Part shown: one piece after another, positions 23,660 through 33,708 of the stretch | Layout: each line of letters begins with the position of its first letter | How positions within the stretch are numbered: the stretch's first letter is position 1 | Translations under genes and position numbers: made by a program | The notes under the pieces: model-generated | Seen by the model: only the letters and a program-made list of their open reading frames with translations | Told to the model about the DNA's origin: nothing | Databases searched by the model: none | Origin: Opisthorchis felineus | Lineage: Eukaryota > Platyhelminthes > Trematoda > Opisthorchiida > Opisthorchiidae | Direction of reading: 5' to 3' | Assembly (NCBI GenBank): GCA_004794785.1 | Contig: SJOL01003000.1 | Span: forward strand, 75,751 to 139,750 | Length of the DNA: 64,000 nt

Positions 23660-23790
23660 GAGGTTGAAGCGGAACATTATAAACGAGAGATTCAGCTAAT
23701 AAACTCATCTGCATACCAAGTTGGTTTTCACGAGAGACCTACCTGGAATCCAGATGAATCTCTCGTTTATAATGTTCTTCAACTGAATGG
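23660..23790. repeat. Inverted repeat built from PLE terminal sequence
   Basis: The blocks gaacattataaacgagagat (about 23673) and its reverse complement atctctcgtttataatgttc (about 23757) face each other across about 60 bases. The same block marks PLE terminal regions at 32.4, 39.9 and 42.95 kb, so two terminal fragments lie head to head here. Confidence 0.65.
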
Positions 23791-23829
23791 GCTGCGCTAC
23801 GCCACCTTAGGTTTCACCTGGTAGACAAT

Positions 23830-24160
23830 GCCTCCGTTGGGTGTCCAGACTAAATTTGATGTGTAGATTCCAGTCATTCAGACAGTTGTAAAACTCGCTG
23901 ACGTAGTCTCATTTTATCACGACGGAACTGTCATTTACATCATGCCAGAATAGCTTGGGTGGGTATGGGAATCCGGGGTTGAGCTTTCTGTTCAAAATCT
24001 GCCATAAAAATATTTGCCAAAATCGGAGACATTGGAGATCCCATTGCTAGACCTTGTTCTTGTGTGTAAGCCACGGAGTCGAAAACGACGTGAGTGAAAT
24101 TGAGAAGTGCTTTTATACCTTCCACTATTTCATCTATCGTAAGCTGTGTCCATTCTGAAA
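23830..24160 (-). pseudogene. Penelope-like reverse transcriptase fragment
   Basis: The minus strand encodes YTQEQGLAMGSPMSPILANI followed by FMADFEQKA, the highly conserved Penelope RT region with its GLAMGSPMSP core. After it a frameshift gives DYVSEFYNCLNDWNLHIKF. The catalytic YVDD has decayed to HDVND. The upstream part (LTIDEIVEGIKALLNFTHVV) also matches. Only about 100 codons of the family's RT remain, with no GIY-YIG endonuclease seen. Confidence 0.85.
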
Positions 24161-26639
24161 AGGTAGCTAGTAGCAGTCGCTTGGCTATTTCTGAAGAGTC
24201 CCGTTTTTACAGCTGGGGTGCTTATTAGGAATGTCGTTAACTTGAATTCGTGACAAAAACCTTCATTTGAGGAATTCTCGAGAGAAAGAAATGGTTATGA
24301 TAATTCTCAGTTTTTCACACTGTACTCTGTACTCTCTATAAGATTTCATCTAGGAAGCACTTTGGAACAACTGATTCCGTGATTTGATGTTTTCATCCCA
24401 TTAATCGTCCGCCTAGCAAAATGTCCTGTCAACGTAGATGGAAGGACTTCAGTATCACTTCAGCCAATCCAACGGCGCGCTGACGATGTCTTCTGGTTTA
24501 GTGAAGAAACGTTTGAAAGGTGATTACCAAGCTCGGCGAACAGATCAAAAGCAACCTCATCATAATGTGACCAAGACCGTATTGTATTGAACAAAGTGAA
24601 AAGGACTGAGTTTCAGTCAGCCAGAACAAATCAGGATCACAAGCGTATGTGGATCGCGTAATCTGATCCCGACGCTTTGTCTTCCCCCTAACATGATGGT
24701 TTATTGCGAGTAGTTGACGACCGGGTTTCGAAGCAGCAGGTGACAGTCGATCAGCCGACAATGAACTACGGTAGATTAACAGCAAAGTTCAAAAATGAGT
24801 GATAATCAAACCGACTGAACAAGCGCTTGCTCGCGTATGTACTGCCAGACTACATGGACGGAGGCGATTGTGTGCGTACAGAGCCACAGTATGTTATGTA
24901 CAGTAAACAGAAGGATTATGGCACAAATGAAGAAAAAACGAATCGAAACGCTACAAAAGCATTGGCAGACAGTTGACCCTATTCAAAACAGAGATGATGT
25001 AAGTAAATGATAAAAAGAACTCAGTTACTAAGAGAAAGATGGTCTTCGCAAGGATGTGCCTTGCTCCGAAACACAGAAGATCGACTACTGTCTTTTTTGA
25101 CTTGGAGGCAATGGTCCAATGGTCCCATTCATTTAGTAAATTTATGTGTGGCCTTATAATGGCTGGAAATTGCAGTTCATTGGCCTTTTTCTCAACTTGG
25201 TTTCGTTCTGAACACCACCCCTCCGACTAAGTAATACTTTGAATGGAAAACAATAATAGTACTACCCGTTGATGTCACTTGGAAAAATAGGATTTTTGCC
25301 GATAATTCTTTTGCAACCGTGGGTAAAAAAATCCATATTTAAAACTATTATTGTGAATTTTTGTTGCGAAGACATGTTGGGTGGGTGTGAAGTTACTGAT
25401 TTGGCAAATCGTGATGTCCAAAAGCATCGTATCACCATACGGAATCCTAACACGGGTGGACAACATGATGACTGGGCCTTCCGCCCGCCTAACATTCCCA
25501 CGCTCAGTCTACTTGCTATTTCGACTGCTTAGGTCCCGATTTTATTGGAATTATCTTCAACACCGTCCAGTTACACCATGTTGTCACTGGAGAAATGTCT
25601 TGCCGGATTTATCAGCCTGGTTTGTTTACCCAACCCCCTCTTTCTGCATTCTGTCTCTACCCACTGACTACAAACCAAATTCCGCATCATCTTGCCCCTC
25701 CCATTGTGTAAATATTTCAAGTCTTCCTGTCATAACCCAGTCCGCTCTGGCACTCAGCTGCTGGTAGGGACCGTTTGGCAGGAATTAACGTCGTTAACGC
25801 TTCGATGTAATCTGAGTTCCTATGGCGCTTGATCGTTGCAAACAACCAACCACCAGTGAGAAACTTCGTAAGTGTCCATGTGCACACTCAGGTAGTAAAA
25901 CTTTTAGCTGTGTTTGGGTCAAAAATCTCTCCCTACCTCCCTTTATACGGTAGATACACTGAATCTCTCAATTCAGAACTCATCGACAGAGTACAAACTA
26001 ATCTGTGTCAATTTAGCGACAGCGCACCCTAGAAACCAGTCCGATTTACTTCAATGAGCCATCTGTGGCCTACAATAGTACTGGGAACGTGGTGTTTTGG
26101 TCACTGGTTCAGACTGTTGATGCCGACGATTATTTGGTCTTTCATAGGCTCATCTACAGTTAGAAACTAAGAACCTGAATCTCTATCAAGAATTTCACCT
26201 TCAAACCTGAGTCAAATGCGTCGTTTCTATGAAATCAGAAACAGAAAGGAAGTAACAGTCATGTCCAGCGAGATTTTGTCAGCTCTGGAATTAGTGTATA
26301 TCACCGAAGTAACTGCTTCAATATCTTGAATTTAAGTTCATCTGAGCTCCGAAGCAGCACTCGAAGTACACGTTTGGTTCAAGTGGTCATAAACGAGACC
26401 TTTGGTGAAGAATTGCGCTTATCCAAGCTTAACTTCAAACCAGTGTATGACTCCACATACACACATTTGGGCGTCCAAGTACGAAATGAGTCTGCTGGAA
26501 ACTCGGAGCTACGCCTGCCTGATCAATCGATCTCAGAACCAAATCTGTAGTAGGCTGTCGAGGAGCTTTGACGAATCTTGACAGTAGTGTCATATTGAAA
26601 AAAAGTACCCCAAGGACCTGAATATCGCTGTAAGATCCG
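24161..26639. other. No firm gene
   Basis: It holds a single diverged arm of the fold-back repeat (about 24490-24560). A plus frame at 25365-25532 (DLANRDVQKHRITIRNPNTG and NTGGQHDDWAFRPPN) is open but its reverse strand resembles a tRNA-like repeat, so I do not call it. Nothing else recognised. Confidence 0.3.
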
Positions 26640-27420
26640 GACGGCTAATGATCTTACAGGAAGATTAGAGCTGTCGGACTATAGGCAGTTGGCATTCAGT
26701 GGGTACCGGGCAGTCGGAACAGAAGGATGAGGGCAGTAGATGCTGTATTGAGTACTGGTTCCATGAACAAATGGGTTACTAAACATCATGAGTTCAGCAG
26801 AACGTACAGTCAGCAGTAGCGCTGTCGGTAGGGGCAGTGAGGCAGCAGGTCTTTCTGGAAGCAATAACGAGTAGGTACCTAATGATATACAAACTTACGG
26901 ATGCGGGTAGTCAGTCAGCATAACTAAGCAGTATACAGGGATAACGGCGCGGAAGGCAGTCACTATTTCGGGAGGTATTTCCGAATCAAAGGGAAGAGGG
27001 AACAATTTGGAAAACAGGTATTCAGGTGAATTTGGCACAAATTAAACATATCTGCGGTCTTTAGCTGACAGCGTGACAAAGCAGCACGTGCCACGAGTCA
27101 AATCAATCCATTTGAAACAAAATCTCAGCAAACACTGTAAGGTAAAATGCAATACAAAGGCAACACGTGAGTCGAGTTGGTGCGACGGGTAGCGCGCCCA
27201 TCTGCCATCCGAAAGGTTCTGAGTTCGACTCCCGGGCTATCCACTCTTCCGTCTCGAAACTCGAAAGTAGGTGGAGCTGACGCCAAATCGCAAACGAGGA
27301 CGAACAGGCGACAAAATTCTGACATAGGTAACTAGAGCATAAGCAAACCTTCAGTGGGAGCAAAGATCCAGGGGACGAGCGTCAAGGAAGCAAAACGGCT
27401 TTCTAGTAAGCTGGCGTAAT
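26640..27420 (+). repeat. Composite repeat with internal tRNA-like block, copy 1
   Basis: The copy shares order and sequence with 32945-33610 (+) and 44330-45025 (-): a gcagtagatgctgtattga block, a gaacaaatgggtta block, gaagcaataacgagta, gggataacggcgcgga, then a tRNA-like block at about 27175-27240 with gggtagcgcgcccatctg (A-box-like) and gagttcgactcccgg (B box), and a downstream tail. The pol III-like block sits in the middle, unlike a simple SINE. Confidence 0.7.
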
Positions 27421-29228
27421 CAAACTACTCATGAGTAATCAAACGAATAGGTAAAGTAACCACTGGTTGCCATTGATTGACTGGAGAGATCAATCGTTTC
27501 AACTGAAGTATGAGGCATTCTTTGCACAGCACATTTACTGAAGAATGCCATACACAGGGGAGTGCACATTGTCTTCCGCGCTGACTGTAAAAGGACCAAC
27601 GAGATTCCGTTCGCTGAGATCAGGTGGTCGAAAAGTTGAAACAAAGCATCCAGAATAAGAAGAAGCAGAAGTCGGATGGCCGAAGCAATTTTGACAACAT
27701 ACAAGGAGAGTTTGAAAAGATGGTTGTCTTAAAGAGTACACCAAATGATGCCACTAGCGACAGTTGTGTCTAGAACTTTTGGCTCGATTTTTTCATTCTA
27801 CTACATACACGAAGCTTACGAATGATCGGCGGATACTCTGCAGTTGGGCCGCGTTCTCATTATTCACTTTCATGTGCTATAACCCACACTGAACTGCTGT
27901 GAAGTGTTTGCTTGCGTTCTAACACCTAGATGTGCTCGGGAGCCCTACACTTTTGCTTTTAGCTCCACAAGACTGTCAGCTATCCGCATTTTGAATAGAC
28001 AAAGACTGTATGAGTATTAATCATGTAAAACATCGGGTGACTGAACCAGGACACACAGTGGAGGTCATTTCTGAACGGCAAATGAGAACGTCGCGTCTGA
28101 CTAACTCTCTTGGATTGAATAAAAGACAACAGGCAGTAACGTGAACGACTGAACTGGCCACTCTACCTCTGCGACCTCGTCTATATGCAGACTGAAAAAG
28201 ACCCATTGAGGGACTGCAATAGCTTCTTGATTTGACCAGACTTGATTCTGGCTGTAGGATCGATCGTGACACTTGAACAACGGGCTTTAGGTATAATGGA
28301 CTGTGCCGCCGCTCGGTTACGTGAGGTTGTTTTAGGACGCATCCCGAGCATCAAAATTGCTGTTCAGCATATTTGGACTGAAGATTAACCAATTCATAAA
28401 AACTCCGGTTTTCCGAGTAAAGACAATACTGGCGATATGTGACACGACGGTTACAAATCAGTTGCTCGGTTTACAAGTGAAATCGATTCTCGGATAAGAA
28501 GTACAATGGCATTTCTCCCTTGAAACATGCCGGTTTTCAAGGTGTTGGTAGTAACATCCACTTCAGGTTTCTACGATTCATCCAATCTTGGGTCAGATCA
28601 ACCGGAGGAAAAATAATTGTTCAGCAAAACAAACTGTTTTATATTACCAAGTAACGAACAATTTCAATGGGGCTCAGATCCACACAGCGGGCTCGGAATA
28701 GCGGCCATCGTTTTGCGAAAAAGACCGAATATATCAGGACAATATTTTTGAAGAATGCTGGTTGTTTAACTCATTTTAGGAATGAGAGCGTGGGGGAGGC
28801 TTAACCGTTTGTTCGCCACTTAGAACCGCCACCAGCCTTTACCAACCAGAAAGATTGTTACGTGGCCGTTGGAGAGCTACCAACAAGTTTCCGCTTATTA
28901 TGTGTCTGTTGATGTTTACGGCTGTCACGCTGCCACCAAATCAGTGCGTCTAAGCCATTCAGATTTTACTGCATTTTAAAGATGGATAGCATTTTCTCCC
29001 ATTAGTTGTACGTGGTGACTATCGTACATTTCAGCCTGTCGCGGTTGCGGTTTATTTCAGGCCAGCATAGCCCCTTCCTTTCTCCCGTAACTTACTTGCA
29101 GACGAAAGTATTGCAAGTTTTATTGACCGATTTTTAGGGGTAGCCTGTTCTGATTTGAATACTCTCGCCTCACCAAACGGCCTTTTCCAATCGACCGTGC
29201 TGGATACTTGTTTGGATTTTTTTCTGCC
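27421..29228. other. No firm gene
   Basis: A strong minus acceptor at 28188 (tcaatgggtctttttcag) opens a 57-codon Arg-rich frame (SAYRRGRRGRVASSVVH) to a stop at 28021, and another acceptor-like site lies near 27926. They may be exons of an unfound gene. The rest is unrecognised. Confidence 0.3.
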
Positions 29229-30228
29229 CTAGGATGTAGACAAATCGTAATCACTGAACACATCCCGTACGTTTCTTTGACAACTTTCAAGTAAAAACTC
29301 CTTTTCTTCACGGAAAAGACAGGAAATACCGTGTTTTTCAGATACGCCATAATTAATAACATGAAACCCAAGTAAGTACTGTTCTTGTTTTGGTTGAAAT
29401 AGCTTGGAAAGTAGAGCAAAAATTCGACTAAAATCAGCTGTAGTGCATGTGCCATGAAAAGCTCCGTTGAGGGATTCTTCATCAGAACAAGAATGGTCGT
29501 GTAAAAATAGAATAGCAGGGTTCCAACCTAGACAAAATCCAGGTGAAAACAAAATTTGTCGCTTTCATATGACAAATAAATGAATACTTGCTTTGGTAAG
29601 AGTTGATGATAACCTATTTACGCCCCTTGTTAAACACTAGGATGAACAAAAAAACAAAGACCGGAGGTTTGGAGAAAATTACGCAGTGACGAGGTGCCAT
29701 GCAATACCGTGGAAAATTTGTACCTGACAGAAAAATGTTTTGGATGTCCCGTCCTTTGGTGGCCACTCCAACAGACAGCGGCTTACGCTGTCAAATGAAT
29801 TCACGAGTATAGACGTAACACACTACTCATAAGGTTACAAAAATATGAGACGGCCTGGTGCAGCTCATTCAATTGAAGAACATCATGAACATCAAAAAGG
29901 AGAAACTCAGGTGGGATTCAGGTGAATCTTCCATGAAAATCAAGTTGGTATGCATCAGAGTGTATTTGTCGAGTACACAAGTGCTTACGGTCAGCTGATC
30001 CTGTCAGCGAGCAAACCACATGCCCATGGGTTGGTGTCCATCAGGTTGGACAAGGGCTATTGTGATGTTCACGGTGAGTGAGTGAGGCGGACGACGCACA
30101 GCTCGTGAGCGATGATTTTTTGTCGACTGCTGGGCGAAAATGATCGGCCGGCTGTTTAGTGTTGGCGGTGGATGAGCTGTACCTAGTGGGTCATCTAAAA
30201 CTGCAGCGAGCAAATCCTCATCGAACAT
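29229..30228 (-). CDS. Two-exon gene, unknown protein (about 114 aa)
   Basis: Exon 1 (30228-30183) starts MFDEDLLAAVLDDPL and ends at a CTAG/GTACAG donor. Exon 2 (29527-29229) follows a strong acceptor (cacctggattttgtctag) and joins in phase 1 to give 99 more codons to TAG. The product is acidic and soluble-looking, with FHGTCTTADFSRIFALLSKL, YLLGFHVINYGVSEKHG and a C-terminal CQRNVRDVFSDYDL. Additional exons in the 655-base intron cannot be excluded; that intron carries a PLE terminal fragment. The start codon faces a plus-strand gene about 150 bases away. No family recognised. Confidence 0.55.
29815..29965 (+). mobile_element. PLE terminal fragment
   Basis: It contains the family's acactactcataaggtt start and, in plus orientation, the gacggcctggtgcag and gaatct..catgaaaatcaagttgg blocks found at 32.36-32.49 kb. 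No ribozyme core remains. It lies in the intron of the gene at 29229-30228. Confidence 0.6.
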
Positions 30229-30378
30229 GGTTATTTCTGACTTTCTAAACGTACTGAATGACCCGTTTGAAACTAAAACAACACTACGACAGATTGGTCA
30301 AGTCCTCCAACGAAATGATATGTGGCACTGAAGAAATCCGCCACCAATGAACTGCAAACATTCTGTACAAGCGCACAT

Positions 30379-30825
30379 ATGCCTGAGCAAGGGATCAGTG
30401 AAACACAAATTGCTCGCGAATTAGGCGAAACTTATTTTATGGCTGTCCAAACATTAAGCTTCCATGAAATCAGAAAGTACCATGGCGGAAAACCGGGTAT
30501 TCTGCTGGAAATTTTGAAAGAGGAAGACCTGAGATTTTATGACAATATCGTTCTATGGTCCAACGCCAAAGAATGGGATAATTCGTGTCCATATTTCTTA
30601 AAACCCGGGAAAATAACACCGGCTTCAAACGTTACTTAGGAATGGAACGAACGCGCAATCCAGCTAACTCCCAAAGTTCCTGCTTTCCGTTAGTTGTTTT
30701 CAACTTTTCAGTGGACGGTTGTTGACAATTATATCTATTTTGTTCGGCCTCGTAACCGACGACGTGATGTGACCCAGGATTTTAAAAGCACTAACACAAC
30801 CGGTTCAGACAACGACTGCAGTTGA
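30379..30825 (+). CDS. Two-exon gene, unknown protein (about 121 aa)
   Basis: Exon 1 (ATG 30379 to 30630) is in a frame open from 30322, where an upstream in-frame TGA ends it. Exon 2 (30712-30825) follows an excellent acceptor (agttgttttcaacttttcag) and joins in phase 0, ending in TGA; the donor (GTTACT) is weak. Motifs: SETQIARELGETYFMAVQTL, IVLWSNAKEWDNSCPYFL, KPGKITPASN, then WTVVDNYIYFVRPRNRRRD. The intact aromatic and charged pattern argues for a real product. It is divergent from the minus gene starting at 30228, which suggests a shared promoter of about 150 bases. Not recognised. Confidence 0.55.
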
Positions 30826-31120
30826 GTTACTTAGTAAACACACGTTGAGCTTCGAATCGGCCATATTGGTGGCATCATGCTACTCTGTAGTCAAGGCTGA
30901 TCATTTTACACAGGGCACTGGAATTCGGAAAGCTAGGAAGTCTAAAAACATAGGATGTTAGAATCACAGACAATTGGATCAATGGATTCGAGAGGGTGGC
31001 TATGACCGGAAGAAAGAGGTAGATATCATTTCGGAAAGATCACAATCAGGTTCAAATTACTTGCGTGGCAAATCCGCTTACTTTGAGTCAAACACTATGA
31101 CTAGTTTCCTTGGGACGATC

Positions 31121-31310
31121 GAGATAGCCCACCGGTTAAGGCACGATACTATTAGTCGGAAGGTCAGTGGTTCGAAACCATTCCTGGCTTTCCGACCGCT
31201 CCAGTCTAGGCTTGGAGAACCTGGTGGTTTATCAGTCCTCGTGCTTTCTTAATGGCAGCTGAACACTGGAAAAATGATATGACTGAGCGATTTATTTTTT
31301 TAAAAAAAAT
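31121..31310 (+). mobile_element. tRNA-derived SINE copy
   Basis: A box (gatagcccaccggttaaggc), B box (ggttcgaaaccattcc), body with cagtctaggcttggagaacc, cagtcctcgtgctttctt, then cagctgaac and a T-rich tail. Same family as 39100 and 48758. Confidence 0.8.
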
Positions 31311-32179
31311 GATTCTGCTGAATACATTGTCTGAAATCCGTTGCTGTTTCACGTTCGCTTCCGGGGTATGGCAAGCCACGATTTAGCTTTCAGCTCACCA
31401 CATTCCGCCAGATTGCCAAAATGAACTAACTCAGGTGCGTCAGAGTAGGACTGACTGTGAAATCGATAGTATGGTTAACACCTGATTGCGACAAGCTTGG
31501 GTGCGGGTCACTAACTTGAATGGGTGATCCCCACAGTACCGTTACAACATATCCAACTGATACCAAAACGATCGACATGTGTAAAAAAAAGTCTCAGGTA
31601 AAGTAAGCAACAGTACGATTGCGGTACTACACAGACGGTGACACAGACGGTCCGTTCGGTGAAAAGGACAGAATCACCAGGCCTTTACCTACTTTTATCT
31701 TTTCCTTCAGCTAGACGTGGGATAGTCGACGTTGTTTTGTAAGTTTTCGGGCGCTGTAACGCTCGACAATCTTGATTGTCAAGGCACCATCGTTAGCTAG
31801 GCACATGGGCGACTAATGCTTGTCAAACAGTTGGCTTCATGGAAATTTCGAAACAATCCTTGCATGCAAAATCTATGATAAGGGAAAGGATCGTGGCGGA
31901 ATGGTTTACATGCCCAGTCAGTTTTGGCATAGTTCATTCAGATTATAAAAAAAAATATAAATCTACCAACAGTTCGTGGCGGGTAGAAGTTTTTGAGAAA
32001 AACAAGCTCCCAAAATTTTGTGACCATTCTCCGCATAATGATATCTTGTGAATGTAGTGCTCCTTGTTCATAAGTGGTACAAGCTTGAAGATGGAACAGG
32101 TTCCTCCTAAAAATACGAACGGCCAATCGGCTTTTTTGCCTGAAAAATTCTATCCTTTTGCCGAAATAAGTAGAATGTG

Positions 32180-32495
32180 CTCTTCGACAGCCCACGACCG
32201 GTTTCGCCCTTTTTGGGGCTCATCAGGCAGGCGCAGTCCCCGAGTTTTCATCAACCTTATGTTCTACTTGAACCCAAATTGGACTGTTTTCAAGAAATAC
32301 ATTCATTTGCAAATCAATTTGCGTAAAATTACACGCATCGTGATATCTCGAATATCGTAGCAACTGGAACATGAGGCGGCCTGGTGCAGCACATTCAGTT
32401 GCATGGAAACATCACAGACGAGAGATTCAGCTGGGTTCTAGGTGAGTCTCTCGCAAAACCAAATTGATTTGCAAATGAGTGTATTTCTAGAATGT
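32180..32495 (-). mobile_element. Penelope-like terminal region, head-to-head copies
   Basis: The minus-strand copy (32180-32345) has the hammerhead block and the cttgaacccaaattgga tail. It is followed at once by a plus-strand piece (32365-32490) with gaggcggcctggtgcagcac and gacgagagattcagctggg. Matching caaatcaatttg / caaattgatttg ends face each other, so the two copies form an inverted pair of about 130 bases each. Confidence 0.7.
32190..32232 (-). ncRNA. Hammerhead ribozyme motif, complete core
   Basis: On the minus strand the order is GCCTGC (stem I), CTGATGA, stem II GCCC-loop-GGGC, GAAA, CCGGT, C17, then GTGGGC (stem I partner). All invariant core positions are present: CUGAUGA, GAAA and U16.1-C17. 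Stem I forms six pairs including G-U wobbles; stem II forms four with a CAAAAA loop. Helix III is a minimal palindromic ACCGGT, as described for PLE hammerheads that act as dimers. Cleavage would fall between 32196 and 32195. Activity is predicted, not shown. Confidence 0.8.
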
Positions 32496-32944
32496 GCTCT
32501 GTTGTCATACGTTTACAACGGTCAATCTCAAAACACATCCCAAAAGAGTGCAGTCTCCCTAGGAAAGCTGTACAGTATCCCCTTGCACTGATTCAAAGGC
32601 GTTTGAATCGACAGTTTTTGAATGGATACCTGAGCAGTTAGGATAGTAAATCAGAGTGTAGAATGACACATGTATAAAGGATACTGTTCAAACTAGATGA
32701 CTAGACTGCTTCTTCACCGGAAGCGCCATCCTGAGAGATACTTTATCTCTGATAGGGCCATTCCGCTCCCTTAGTAGAGGCACACTCTTCGGAAAAGCGG
32801 CACCTACCCCCTTCACGGAGGCTAAACGCTTGAACGATTTAGGTTCTACGGTCTATGATTCACCAGCAAGTTGTGAATTACCCTTCATTGTCTGGAGAAA
32901 CTGCAATATTCGGTATCAGGCATGACTTTTTCTGCACTACAGAG

Positions 32945-33610
32945 TATGTAGGATCCTAGCAGCTTAGGATATTAGAGGACGATTGGAGCCACCGGACTAT
33001 GTGTAGTTGATATTCAGTCAGTAGCGGGAAGTAGGAACAGCTGAATGAGGGCAGTAGATACCGTATTGACAACTGGTTCTATGAACAAATGGGTTAATAA
33101 ACATCACGGATCAAGCAGAACGTACAATCAATAATAGCGCAATCGGTAGGAGCCGGAAAAGAAACTCTGGGGCAGCTGGGCTTTCTGGAAGCAATAACGA
33201 GTAAGTATCAAATGATATAAAAACAGTCAGAGTGTAATTAGGCGGTAGATGGGGATAACGGCGCAGAAGAGATTCAGTACGTTCAAGAGGTATTTCCAAA
33301 TCAAAGTGAAACTGTCTGCAGTATGTAGCTGACAGCTCGACAAAGTAGCACGTGCTACGTGATAAAATCGGAATGCGCGCTTGGGCGTGGTGGATAGCGC
33401 GTTCGTCTGCGATCCGAGTTCTGTCCCCGGAGCAGACACTCGAAATTGCAAGCGATAGGCAGGTGAAAAAATCTCGACATTAGTATCCAGAGGAAAGGAA
33501 GCCTTAATCTGGGAGCAAAGAAACTGGGGAACCATCGAGAGGGAAGCAAACAGGTCACGCTACTCCTGAGAAGTCAAATAACTAGGAGGAATATCCACTG
33601 ATTGCCGTCG
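32945..33610 (+). repeat. Composite repeat with internal tRNA-like block, copy 2
   Basis: Collinear with 26640-27420. The tRNA-like block is at about 33375-33430 (ggcgtggtggatagcgcgtt, then gagttctgtcccc). The block gaagcaataacgagtaagta and the gggataacggcgcagaagag block are nearly identical to the minus copy at 44.7 kb. Confidence 0.75.
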
Positions 33611-33708
33611 ATTTACATGAGAAACCAACAGAGTAGTTACGTCTCAGTGGTAGTGAAACCCCATCGGGTCAATATTGACGTTTTTAGTGAATGCGTTTCG
33701 AGGAGACA

